Shown: positions 17,522 to 26,241 of the stretch, piece by piece
Layout: every line of letters starts with the position of its first letter
Position numbering within the stretch: the stretch's first letter is position 1
The notes under the pieces: model-generated
Told to the model about the DNA's origin: nothing
Database searches by the model: none
Seen by the model: the letters and a program-made list of their open reading frames with translations, nothing else
Program-made: the position numbers and the translations under genes
Source of the DNA: Sandaracinaceae bacterium
GTDB lineage: Bacteria > Myxococcota_A > Polyangia > Polyangiales > JADJQN01
Assembly: GCA_016712745.1 (NCBI GenBank)
Contig: JADJQN010000006.1
Coordinates: 62,001-126,000 of the forward strand
Reading direction: 5' to 3'
DNA: 64,000 bases

Positions 17522-19975
17522 TTAGGGAGCGCGTGGTGCAGGCGCCGCAGCACCAGGTTGACGACACTGTCCTTCGCGGCAGGTGCGCGGCGACACGCAA
17601 TCGGCGTTCGTCGTGCACGCGCGTGCGCCCTCTGATCCACCCGCGTAGCCGAGCGCCTGAAGCTGGCCGCGCAGTGTCGGATCAATCTCGGCGCTCTCTT
17701 GATGAAGCTCGTTGCCGCGCGGATTCTGATCGGCGTCGATCCACCGGCGACGGTCCGAAGCTCCCAAGAACTGGCCGAGCATGATGCGACAATAGCGAAT
17801 GGCAATCGGATGCGCTGCACCGTCAATTTCGTGCAGCTCGCCTGGGTCCTGTTGCAGGTCAAAGAACGTCGAATTGGTTCCCCGCATGATCAGCTTCCAA
17901 CGCCCCGCGCGAATCACGCGACGGTCGTCGAGGAAATCGCTGAACGCGACGGAGGGTCCCGGTGGAACTTCACCGCGAAGATCCGGCCGCAAACTCTGGC
18001 CTTCCGCCGACTGGTGAACCGGGACGCCCGTCATCTCGAGTATCGTCGGCCCGATGTCGACCGTGCTCACCGTCTCAGGCAAGCGCTGACCTGCGCGAAT
18101 ACCGGCCGGGTAACGGAACGCCAGCGGCACGTGTAGCAACTCTTGGTAGACAGTATGTCCGTGGCCCCATGAGCCGTGATCGTGAAGCTCTTCGCCATGA
18201 TCGGAAGTCACGACAAAAAGAGTGTTGTCATAGACCCCGAGGGAGCGCAGTCGCGCCACAAAGTCCCCGAACTCGTGGTCGTGGTACGCCACTTCGCCAT
18301 CGTAGAGCGCCTCGAGCCTCGTCCGGTCCGCCTCGTTGAAAACAACCTCGGGAGGATTCTTCTTCGCCTTTTCGAGAAGGTCGGCCGTTTGCCGTGGCGT
18401 AACTTGCCCACCGTATTCGCTCGAGTCGTACTGACGCAGGTACTCATCAGGCGGGTCATACGGTACATGGGGATCAATCGTTTGCACGTATACGAAGAAG
18501 CGCTCGTTCTTGTGCTGTTCGATCCAATCGCCAGCGTCGTGTAACAGGGTCGATGCGCGCGTGTCGCGGTTCTCGCGAATGTAGTTCGTGTAGTGATCCC
18601 AACCCTGATCGAATCCGAAGCGATCGGAGACGTAGCCGTTGGCGATAAAGCTTGCGGTCGAGAAGCCGGCCTCCTTGTACACTTCGCTAAGCATCACCGC
18701 GGCCGCCGGTAGGCGCGCATCGTCGGTCTTCGCGCCGTGCGTCATTGGGTAGAGCGACGTGAGAACCGACGCGACGGACGGCTTCGTCCAGTTCTCCGGC
18801 GACTGTGCCGCTTCGAAGAGCGCGCCTTCCTGGGCAAAGCGATCAAGCGATGGCGTGCGGACGCGCGTTTGGGGATTCCACGCATGGATGTGGTCGGCGC
18901 GCTGCGTGTCGATCAAGAGAACGACGACGTTGCGCGCGGGAGGTGCGGTCACCGCGGCCGGTGTCGGCACGAGAACCGACGGAGTGCTCCAGCCAATCCG
19001 CGCTGGCCCGGTTGCGCCTTCCGCGACGAGCTCGACGCGCACAACCTGGCCGGCCCAGCGATCGAGCGGGACAAGCGCATCATGCCAGCGCGCGCCTATT
19101 CCATGGGAGAAAACCTGTGTTCGCTGAGCGCCGTCGGCCGTCACGTAAACCTTTGCGTTGGCGTTCGACGAGATCGAGCCTTCTGCACCGATGCCAAAAC
19201 CCAACTTGCCGCCGCGCGGAACTTCCACATACCAACTCAACGTAGTCGGCGCGCGAACAGCAAGCGCGCGACGCTGCACGTTGCCAACGCGCATCTCGGT
19301 GGTGAGCTCGCGTTGGACGGGCGGGCTGAAGCTTCCGCCGTCGTTGGCATCTTCCCCCGGGATGACGCGCAGGGAGTCGAGAGCAATTTGCGCTTGCGTG
19401 TCGCTCTCGACGCCGGCGCGAATGAGGAGTTGGTTTTCGCCGACTGCGACGAGCTCAGCCGGCACATGAATATCGTAGTCTTTGAAATCGCCACCGGGTG
19501 CATCGAGCCTCAGGCTCTCGAGCGCGTGGTTGCCGTTGAGGAAGAGTAAGACGCTGCGCGAGACCAACGACTTTGCGCGAAATCGAAGCGTGACGGGACC
19601 GGCGGCGTCGACGTTGAAATAAACACGGCCCTTCGAGCCCATGTTGGTGAAGGTAGTAGTGCCGGCGGTGCGGTCACTGATCCAGCTCGCCTTCCAATTT
19701 CCGAGCGTGTACTTGCGACGCGCGGGCGTACCAAAGTCGATGTAGAGGCCGTGGTGATCAACGTCTGCAAGATGCGCGAGCTGCAAAAGGTCGAGCTGAG
19801 TCTGATGATTGGCAAAGACAGCTGGCTGGTTGGCAGCGTTATCCCCGGCGGACTCGCCATTCGCCGCAGCCCCGCCACTCGAAGCGCCGCCGCTGTTTGC
19901 GCCTTCGCTATTGCCGCACGCGGAAGTCGTCAGGCCAAGCACCACCACGACCACGAGCCATGTCATTTGCTTCAT
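17522..19975 (-). CDS. Sulfatase-fold lipoprotein hydrolase
   Basis: A lipoprotein signal (MKQMTWLVVVVVLGLTTSAC, lipobox Cys20) leads into a Ser/Gly/Asn-rich linker. A beta-sandwich region of about 300 residues follows, and then an alkaline phosphatase/sulfatase-fold domain. Motifs are LLIDTQRADH (first metal), ENWTKPSVASVLTS (nucleophile region), VTSDHGEELHDHG and WGHGHTVY. The usual CxPxR formylglycine site reads TKPSV, so the nucleophile is probably Thr. That points to a phosphodiesterase or phosphotransferase-like activity rather than a classical sulfatase. A Cys-rich tail (CTTNADCVSPRTCREGQC) ends the protein. The start was chosen for the signal peptide. Confidence 0.85.
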   Translation of the reverse strand: MKQMTWLVVVVVLGLTTSACGNSEGANSGGASSGGAAANGESAGDNAANQPAVFANHQTQLDLLQLAHLADVDHHGLYIDFGTPARRKYTLGNWKASWISDRTAGTTTFTNMGSKGRVYFNVDAAGPVTLRFRAKSLVSRSVLLFLNGNHALESLRLDAPGGDFKDYDIHVPAELVAVGENQLLIRAGVESDTQAQIALDSLRVIPGEDANDGGSFSPPVQRELTTEMRVGNVQRRALAVRAPTTLSWYVEVPRGGKLGFGIGAEGSISSNANAKVYVTADGAQRTQVFSHGIGARWHDALVPLDRWAGQVVRVELVAEGATGPARIGWSTPSVLVPTPAAVTAPPARNVVVLLIDTQRADHIHAWNPQTRVRTPSLDRFAQEGALFEAAQSPENWTKPSVASVLTSLYPMTHGAKTDDARLPAAAVMLSEVYKEAGFSTASFIANGYVSDRFGFDQGWDHYTNYIRENRDTRASTLLHDAGDWIEQHKNERFFVYVQTIDPHVPYDPPDEYLRQYDSSEYGGQVTPRQTADLLEKAKKNPPEVVFNEADRTRLEALYDGEVAYHDHEFGDFVARLRSLGVYDNTLFVVTSDHGEELHDHGSWGHGHTVYQELLHVPLAFRYPAGIRAGQRLPETVSTVDIGPTILEMTGVPVHQSAEGQSLRPDLRGEVPPGPSVAFSDFLDDRRVIRAGRWKLIMRGTNSTFFDLQQDPGELHEIDGAAHPIAIRYCRIMLGQFLGASDRRRWIDADQNPRGNELHQESAEIDPTLRGQLQALGYAGGSEGARACTTNADCVSPRTCREGQCRQPGAAAPAPRAP

Positions 19976-20124
19976 TCGCGTTCCCTCGCACATCGCCCGG
20001 CGCGATAGCACGCGCGATCACGACGGGTCAATAAGCGCAACGAATCTACGCATATACGCACTCCCGCCGAAGCGCATGCCAACGCAATTGCGCCCGCCTC
20101 GCGTAACAATACGCGGCCGGAAGT

Positions 20125-20250
20125 GGGGACGGGCTCCTCGTATCGGAACGGCCAGCTGCGCGGCCGGGCGAGAGGGGACGCGCTGCAGGGGACGCGCTCC
20201 GCGTATCAGAACGGCCAGCTGCGCGGCCGGGCGAGAGGGGACGCGCTGCA
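20125..20250. repeat. Tandem duplication, two 63-base units
   Basis: Two near-identical 63-base units (20125-20187 and 20188-20250) each begin GGGGAC and contain GAACGGCCAGCTGCGCGGCC. A third unit starts at 20251 but diverges after about ten bases. The unit length and absence of spacers exclude a CRISPR array. Confidence 0.85.
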
Positions 20251-20388
20251 GGGGACGGGAGCGCTTGCAGATCCGCGCCTGAGAGGCTTGCGGGCGGTGG
20301 CGCGGGCAAGGACTCCCTCGGCTCACATGCCAAGTGGCGCAGGCTCGCCTAGCTTGGCCACTTGGCATTCGAGACGCCCCTTACGCGG

Positions 20389-20484
20389 AAAAGGGGACGT
20401 TCCCCTTTTCAGGAAAAGGGACGTTCCCCTTTTCGGCAGCTCTCCGTTCAACCTGCAGAGTGAAAAAGGGGAACGTCCCCTTTC
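20389..20484. repeat. Cluster of three AAAAGGGGACGTTCCCCTTTT palindromes
   Basis: Three copies of a short palindrome with core GGGACGTTCCCC lie at 20389-20409, 20414-20433 and 20463-20484; the last one is written GGGGAACGTCCCC. Such short palindromes flanked by A and T runs are typical REP-like sequences. On each strand they also resemble intrinsic terminator hairpins followed by T runs, so they may stop transcription running out of either neighbour. Confidence 0.8.
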
Positions 20485-20788
20485 TTTTGTCGTGCGGCGC
20501 ACGCGTTACGCACTTGGCGAACTTGCGATTGGCCAGCGTGAGAGTAGCGGGCGGAAGTGGGGATGTGCGTAGGGGGCGTCGCGAATGCCAACTCGCCAAG
20601 CTAGAGACCACGCGCGAGTTGGCATGAGAGCCGAGGAACCTCTTGCCCGTGCCAACGGCCTGCGCGGCTCCTAGGCACGGACGTGCAAGAGGTTTCGTCC
20701 CCCGCAGCACGTCCCCACTTCTGGCCGCGTATTGTTGCGCGTCAATGCGTTCGAAGTCGCAGATCTCGCGCAGCGTGAAGGCGTCGCG

Positions 20789-23700
20789 CTACGGGACCGA
20801 GACGATGCGCGAGGTGCCGCGTTGAATCACGATGTAGGCGAACGTCGAAACGTCGTCGTGGCGGATTTCGACGTCGTGGCTACCTTCACTGATCGCGATG
20901 GTCAGCGGAGCCGCGCCTATCTCGTGACTGTCCACAATTACGGTCGCGTGTTCCCCATGCGTCGGAGCCTGGACAACCAGGAGTCCTTGCTCAGGTCCTA
21001 CTTCAACATGTGTGTCGACAAGGGTCGGCTCTGTACGACCGAAACGCGGATCGTCGCCGAGTGGCTGTAGCAAAGGTTCATCGGTGGGAGTCTCCGCGCC
21101 TGCCGGTACGGGCGCGGCCGGCAGCGAAGGAGCCGGGCGAACAGCAGCGGGCGCAGTTGGCGCAGACGAAACTTGTGAATGACGGGATGGCGTCGGTGCG
21201 GTCTTCGTTTGAATCGCTCGATAGCCAAAGAAACCGAGAGCGCCGAGTGCGATAACGAGCAAAACCCAAACCCATCCGCTGATGCCACCGTCGACTTCGA
21301 CAGGAGGACGCGAGTGTTTGGGCGCGGGCGGGCGGTCGGTGACGGTGAGCGAGCTCTCCGAAGGTGCGCGCGACTGCACACTTGAGTCGCGCTTGGGCGG
21401 CGGGACGGTCGGCACCACCTCAGTCGCTTCATTATTCCTTTTGCGTGGCTCAGGCGGCGGCGACATGAGCGGTGCCACAGCAGCCGCATTCACAGCGACG
21501 GGCGGCGCAGAGCTGCGTGGCTGGACGTCGGGGAAGAGCTCGTCGAGGTCCCGTTTGACCTGCGAATCCGTTTTCATCGGAGCCGGATTTTGACTCGGAC
21601 TCGGACTCGGACTCGGACTCGGAGCCGGAGCCAGACTCGGATTTCGCACCGCTTCCGCCAGGCTCGCGAGTGACGGAGCCGTGATGACGAGGTTGGGTGC
21701 ACTAGGGATCTTGGAGCGGCGACTCGGCGGCGGCTCACTTCCGAAGAGGGTTCCAGGATAAGCCTTGCGCGCATGCAAAGACTCGGCAACGCAGTCCTCG
21801 CCATCCACTCCGCGCACACTTCGCACCGCGCCGCGGCGCGCGAGATCGATCAGCACGCCTTCGAGAGTCTGCGGTGCGACCTCCCCCTCGAGCAGCAGGT
21901 CGCGAGGACCAGCTCCGTGCTTCAGTCGATCCACAAGGGCCGCAATGGGCGGCGGTGACGCTTGAAGTAACGTCGACAAAATATCGTCGTCAAACGTAAT
22001 GTGCGCCGCGCGCGACAAGCCCGTCGACGAAACAGAGTCCATGAGCGCGCCCAGCGTCGCAACGCCTTCGTCAAGCAACGCTTCGAGCGGTCGATCCAAG
22101 CTGCTGCGAATCGTCGCGTTGCTTTCTACTACAGTGAAGCGGCCCGACGTCGCGCCGAGCAGCTGTGGCACGCAAGGACTACCGCGCGAAAACGAGCCGT
22201 CGGTGGCGGTGCGCGTCAGATCAACAAGCTTGCCTTCGCGCACATCGATTTCGAAAAGGTTCCACGCGTCGCGCAAGGTGATGCGAGCGTTGGGGCGCAC
22301 GCGCGAAACTGTCCGCAAGAGCGTGATTACGCCGACGCGATCAAGCGAGCCGCGCACTTCCCCACCAGCACGCAACTCTGCGTCGAGTCGCACTTGAGGG
22401 CGCAGCAGTTGCTTCACGCGCGCAAGAATCTTCGCGCTGCCCGCTTCCTTGCGCAGATAGCCGTTGGCGCCGGATTGCAAATCGCGCATTCGCTGCAGCA
22501 AATCTTCTTTCCACGAAAGCAGAATTACCGGGATGTCCGTCAGAGCTGGGTCGCGCCGCATCTCCCGACAGAGTGCGAAACCGTCAATTTCCGGCATCAA
22601 GATATCTGTGATGACGAGCTCAACGCGCCGTGCACGCATCTTCTCGAGGCCCGAACGTCCGTCCGCGGCCTCGATAACCTCGGCGCCTGCCTCACGCAAC
22701 AGGCCTGCAAAGAACCAAACGATCGACGGATCGTCGTCGATCACAAGGATCCGCTTGCCCTCGATTGAAACGTCCGCCAGCGGCGTCGACTCGTCGTCAT
22801 CATCGACCAGCGCAAGTACGGAAGCTCCACCGCGTCGCGGCACGTCACGAAAGCGAACGCGACCGTTGCTTCGCATCGCAAGCTCAGCGCGTGTTCGCGC
22901 GATCGCACTCCACGCAGCGGCCAGCAACTCGGAGCCCTCGCCCACCGGGATCTTGATGTCTTTGCCTGCCTGAACTGACTCGGTGAGACCGCGACGAATC
23001 TCGGCGCTCAAACGATCGACTATTTCGCTGACCGTGGCGTCCCCGATTTCGACAAAGAATGGATCTTTAGATTCGCCCGCGCTGGTGGCGCGCGAAAGCA
23101 CGCGTGTAACTGTATTCGCCTGCAACGGCTTCGAAATCGCATCGTCGGCGCCCGCGTCGTGCATCGCCTGCGAATCAAGCTGCGAGTTTGCCGCGAGCAA
23201 GAGGACGACCGGTACGAAATCCGTGAGAGGATCGTTGCGCAGGCGTGCGATGAAATCGACGCTCTCGCGCAACGCGATTTCGGAATCTGCGAGCACGACA
23301 TCGGGCGCGCTCGAACGGGCGAGCCGCAGCGCCTCCTCGGGATCGCGAGCGCCCAGCACTTCAAAACGATCGGCGGAGAGAAAACCGCGTATCTCGGCTT
23401 GAACGTCCGCAGAGTCCATCACGAGCACGCTTATGACGCGGGCCTCCTGCGGCTGGTTGCGCGCCGATGGCGCTATCGAACCGCCATCGCTTGGCTCAGG
23501 GCGACGCGCGGTAAAAGACCCACTTGGGCGACGCGCGCGAAAGGCGCGCTTCACCGGCTGAATCGCTGCAATGGATTGGCGCGCCGGCGGCGGCATCGAT
23601 TGCCCATCCGCGGGGGTCACCGAGGGTGCTGGCGTGGGCGGTGAAAGGGACGGCGACGGCGCGCGTGGAGCCGGCGCGATGCTGGGCACAGCTGGTATCG

Positions 23701-24310
23701 CGAGCATCGCCGTCAGTGCGGGAGCTGCGATGGTGACTGAGGAAGAGGTAGTGGGCAGGAGTGAGTTGAGCGGGCCCGACGGAAGCACGGCAGCAGCTTC
23801 AGGCGCGAGAGCCGGGGCGATTGGTTCGGGTGGCGGCTGTGGAGGCGTCTGTGGCCTCGTCGGCGCGCTCGGGTCGGACCCCGGCGCCGTCGCCGACGCT
23901 GTGGCCGGCCGCACGGATGGCATGCCCGTAAGCGTCTGCACGAGCCGTTGCACGCGCGCCGCTGGCGCCATCGATGGCTGACGGGGCGGACCAAACTGCG
24001 CAATCTGCGCAGGCAACGCATTGAGCTCGTACAGGTCCGATGCATTCAGCGTGCGGGACTCGTCCGCAGCGCGGTCGAGGCGGTCCAGCGCGTCCTTGAG
24101 CGTCTTAGCGAGCGTGTCTAGATGAAAGACCTGGGCTGATGCGTAGAGCGTGTGAAGGCGACGACGAAGCTCCTCGCGCGGGCGCCCGACGCCCGGCGTT
24201 TGGATGACAAGGGCGACCGCCGCGCCCAACTCGTCGCTCTTCTTGGCGAGGCCCTCGACGAAGCGTGTGCGCGCCAAACTGAGCGCGGTATCTTTAGGAC
24301 CCTCCGTCAC
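20789..24310 (-). CDS. Giant response regulator: two receivers, DUF4388, one TM helix, PEGA-like tail
   Basis: A 1173-residue signalling protein. The order is: helical N-terminus (1-115), Pro/Ala linker (115-285), receiver 1 (about 291-395, Asp342, Lys394), a spacer, receiver 2 (about 520-637, acidic pocket DDD, phospho-site Asp569 in VITDILMP), a DUF4388/PATAN-like domain (about 645-840), a Pro/Ser-rich region with an SP repeat, a membrane helix (about 1012-1032), and a C-terminal PEGA-like beta domain. Receiver 1 has only one Asp in its acidic pocket and may not be phosphorylated normally. The open frame continues to 24625 over obg, so the GTG at 24310 was chosen. It probably links cytoplasmic phosphorelay input to an envelope output. 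Confidence 0.85.
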   Translation of the reverse strand: MTEGPKDTALSLARTRFVEGLAKKSDELGAAVALVIQTPGVGRPREELRRRLHTLYASAQVFHLDTLAKTLKDALDRLDRAADESRTLNASDLYELNALPAQIAQFGPPRQPSMAPAARVQRLVQTLTGMPSVRPATASATAPGSDPSAPTRPQTPPQPPPEPIAPALAPEAAAVLPSGPLNSLLPTTSSSVTIAAPALTAMLAIPAVPSIAPAPRAPSPSLSPPTPAPSVTPADGQSMPPPARQSIAAIQPVKRAFRARRPSGSFTARRPEPSDGGSIAPSARNQPQEARVISVLVMDSADVQAEIRGFLSADRFEVLGARDPEEALRLARSSAPDVVLADSEIALRESVDFIARLRNDPLTDFVPVVLLLAANSQLDSQAMHDAGADDAISKPLQANTVTRVLSRATSAGESKDPFFVEIGDATVSEIVDRLSAEIRRGLTESVQAGKDIKIPVGEGSELLAAAWSAIARTRAELAMRSNGRVRFRDVPRRGGASVLALVDDDDESTPLADVSIEGKRILVIDDDPSIVWFFAGLLREAGAEVIEAADGRSGLEKMRARRVELVITDILMPEIDGFALCREMRRDPALTDIPVILLSWKEDLLQRMRDLQSGANGYLRKEAGSAKILARVKQLLRPQVRLDAELRAGGEVRGSLDRVGVITLLRTVSRVRPNARITLRDAWNLFEIDVREGKLVDLTRTATDGSFSRGSPCVPQLLGATSGRFTVVESNATIRSSLDRPLEALLDEGVATLGALMDSVSSTGLSRAAHITFDDDILSTLLQASPPPIAALVDRLKHGAGPRDLLLEGEVAPQTLEGVLIDLARRGAVRSVRGVDGEDCVAESLHARKAYPGTLFGSEPPPSRRSKIPSAPNLVITAPSLASLAEAVRNPSLAPAPSPSPSPSPSQNPAPMKTDSQVKRDLDELFPDVQPRSSAPPVAVNAAAVAPLMSPPPEPRKRNNEATEVVPTVPPPKRDSSVQSRAPSESSLTVTDRPPAPKHSRPPVEVDGGISGWVWVLLVIALGALGFFGYRAIQTKTAPTPSRHSQVSSAPTAPAAVRPAPSLPAAPVPAGAETPTDEPLLQPLGDDPRFGRTEPTLVDTHVEVGPEQGLLVVQAPTHGEHATVIVDSHEIGAAPLTIAISEGSHDVEIRHDDVSTFAYIVIQRGTSRIVSVP
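21592..21621. repeat. Hexanucleotide microsatellite (GACTCG)5
   Basis: Five perfect copies of GACTCG lie inside the giant response regulator gene and encode a Ser-Pro repeat in the linker before the membrane helix. The unit is a multiple of three, so slippage would change linker length without breaking the frame. Confidence 0.85.
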
Positions 24311-24392
24311 GGCGGCCGATTCTACGGACTTTGCGTCAGAAATGCATCGAGAAGTCCTTGCGCCTATGTCGAAGCCCGCGTAGGACCCGCGC

Positions 24393-25405
24393 ATGCAGTT
24401 CGTTGACGAGGTCGAAATCGAGGTACGCGCCGGGGATGGCGGTAACGGCTGTGCAGCGATGCGACGGGAAAAGTACGTGCCTTTCGGGGCCCAGCCGGCG
24501 GAGATGGCGGCATGGGGGGCGATATCATCTTGCAGGCAGACACACGTCTGACCACCTTGCTCGACTTGCGCTACCGGCGCGTTTTGCGGGCCTCGAGCGG
24601 CGAGCACGGTCGCGGAAGCGACCAATATGGTCGTGGCGGTGAACCCTCAATCGTGCGGGTACCGGTCGGCACCCAAGTCTTTGATGGCGAGACCGACGAG
24701 CTCATCGCCGATCTCGATGCCATCGGCGCAAGCTTTGTGGTTGCCAAAGGCGGACGCGGCGGACGCGGCAACATCCATTTCAAAACCTCTTTTGATCGCG
24801 CGCCGACGCGTGCTGAAAAAGGTGAGCCTGGTGAGCGGCGCACCCTCCGTCTCTCGCTGAAGCTCCTGGCGGATGTTGGACTGCTCGGCTATCCGAACGT
24901 CGGCAAGAGCACGTACATCTCGTCGGTGTCGCGTGCGCGTCCGAAGATTGCCGACTATCCGTTCACGACGCTCGCGCCCAATCTCGGCGTTGCGTCGCTT
25001 GGCGAAGACCGCAGCTTCGTCATCGCCGACATTCCGGGCATCATCGAAGGAGCAAGCGAAGGCGCGGGCCTTGGCTTGCGCTTTTTGAAACACATCGAAC
25101 GGACGCGCGTTCTCTTTCACTTGATCACGCTTGATCCGGAGCCAAGTCGCGAACCGGCCAAGGATTTCGATACGTTGATGGAGGAGCTGCGCAAGTTCGA
25201 CGCAGACCTGGCGTCGCGCCCGATGCTCATTGGCGTCAGCAAAATCGACCTTCCCGAGGTGCGCGAGGCGCTGCCCAAGATCAAGCGCGCGATGAAGAAG
25301 CGCGGCCACAAGGTCGTCGCATTCTCATCCGCGACGAACGAAGGCGTACAAGAGGCACTGCAAGAGCTCGAGACGCTGCTGCGCGGCGAACCGCAGCAGG
25401 ACTAA
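24393..25405 (+). CDS. obg: Obg/CgtA GTPase with apparent one-base frameshift
   Basis: This is the essential GTPase of ribosome assembly. The N-terminal Obg domain starts MQFVDEVEIEVRAGDGGNG and reads normally to REKYVPFG. At the G run 24486-24489 the frame then slips. Adding one G restores GGPAGGDGGMGGDIILQAD and a 337-residue protein of normal length. Downstream, the G domain is complete: GYPNVGKST (G1), TTLAPN (G2 region), DIPG (G3), SKID (G4) and SSAT (G5). As written, frame one ends near 24551, and only a product from the ATG at 24512 could cover the G domain. A sequencing or assembly error in a homopolymer is the simplest explanation. The gene is divergent from the giant regulator. Confidence 0.9.
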
Positions 25406-25414
25406 CGAGTTTTG

Positions 25415-26221
25415 GTGACCGAACCTGCCGACGAAAACGTCGTTGCGAAAGCAACCAAACGCGCAAGCCGCAAACTTGGAATCATAGCCGGCGCAATAGT
25501 CGCGGCGGCGCTGGCAATGACCGCCGTGTTCGTCTTTCGTCGCACTCCCGAAGCGACGCTCACAAAAGCGACGCCGCTCATCGAGTCTACGCGCGCGCGC
25601 TACTGCCGTGTGTGGCGCGACATCCGCGCACACGAGAATCGCCCGGCGCTTGTTGGGCCAATGGACGAAGCGCTGATACTCCCCGGCATGGCGTACGTCG
25701 CGATGGGCATCGGTCATCCGAATCCCGAGACCAATACGGACGCAGTGATGGCTGACGACCTGGCACGAATCTGCGGCGCCACGAACGCCGCTCGCGGGCC
25801 CCGGCTCTATACGAGTGTGCTCGACGAAGTCGCAGTCGCCCCCACGTCAGCCGCTGCTTCGAACTACTCCGTCGCTGGCATCGACGCCGCGTTGCGGATT
25901 CTTCGCGAAGCGCGCTACCTGCTCATTTTGCAGCCTGACATCGCATCGGACGCGGTGATCACCGACGAGCACACCTTTGTAGGCGGCGCCCTCGCTGGCA
26001 CGCTCTTGCTCTACCGCCTTACCGATTCGCGTTGCGTATTGGCGATGGACGTCAGTATTCCCGCGCCTCGAAGGCAAACAGTAGAGGTCACCCAATATGG
26101 CTCCCCTTCTCAACGCCACAGCGATGCGCAGGATTCGCTCACTTCCGCGAACAACGCGTTCTATCGCGAAGTGATTCGGCGCCAACTCGAAGGGCGCGGG
26201 ATCCGCCTCGTCAGCAACTGA
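25415..26221 (+). CDS. Single-pass membrane protein of unknown function
   Basis: This 268-residue protein has a basic N-terminus, one membrane segment (about residues 20-42, IIAGAIVAAALAMTAVFVF) and an extracytoplasmic domain of about 220 residues. No known motif was recognised. The domain has two Cys (in RYCRVWRD and RICGATN) and near its end SRCVLAMDVSIPAP. The GTG start was preferred over a TTG one codon upstream. It follows obg by nine bases and may share its transcript. Confidence 0.65.
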   Translation: MTEPADENVVAKATKRASRKLGIIAGAIVAAALAMTAVFVFRRTPEATLTKATPLIESTRARYCRVWRDIRAHENRPALVGPMDEALILPGMAYVAMGIGHPNPETNTDAVMADDLARICGATNAARGPRLYTSVLDEVAVAPTSAAASNYSVAGIDAALRILREARYLLILQPDIASDAVITDEHTFVGGALAGTLLLYRLTDSRCVLAMDVSIPAPRRQTVEVTQYGSPSQRHSDAQDSLTSANNAFYREVIRRQLEGRGIRLVSN

Positions 26222-26241
26222 CGCGCCCTGCGCAGGGGGCT

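Larger units (their letters stand above)
20101..20740. repeat. 640-base nested palindromic repeat element
   Basis: This gene-free stretch is bounded by 29-base terminal inverted repeats (20101-20129 and 20712-20740) with two mismatches. Inside, further pairs are arranged symmetrically. The segment around 20297-20322 (CGGGCAAGGACTCCCTCGGC) matches the complement of 20630-20652. About 60 bases at 20326-20386 match the complement of 20570-20632 imperfectly. The centre holds three GGGACGTTCCCC palindromes. The element sits between two divergent gene ends. It has the look of a composite REP/MITE-type element. No open frame in it looks protein-like. Confidence 0.75.

Noticed and set aside
20125..20260. 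Possible CRISPR array
   Set aside because: Two 63-base units abut without spacers and no cas genes are nearby.
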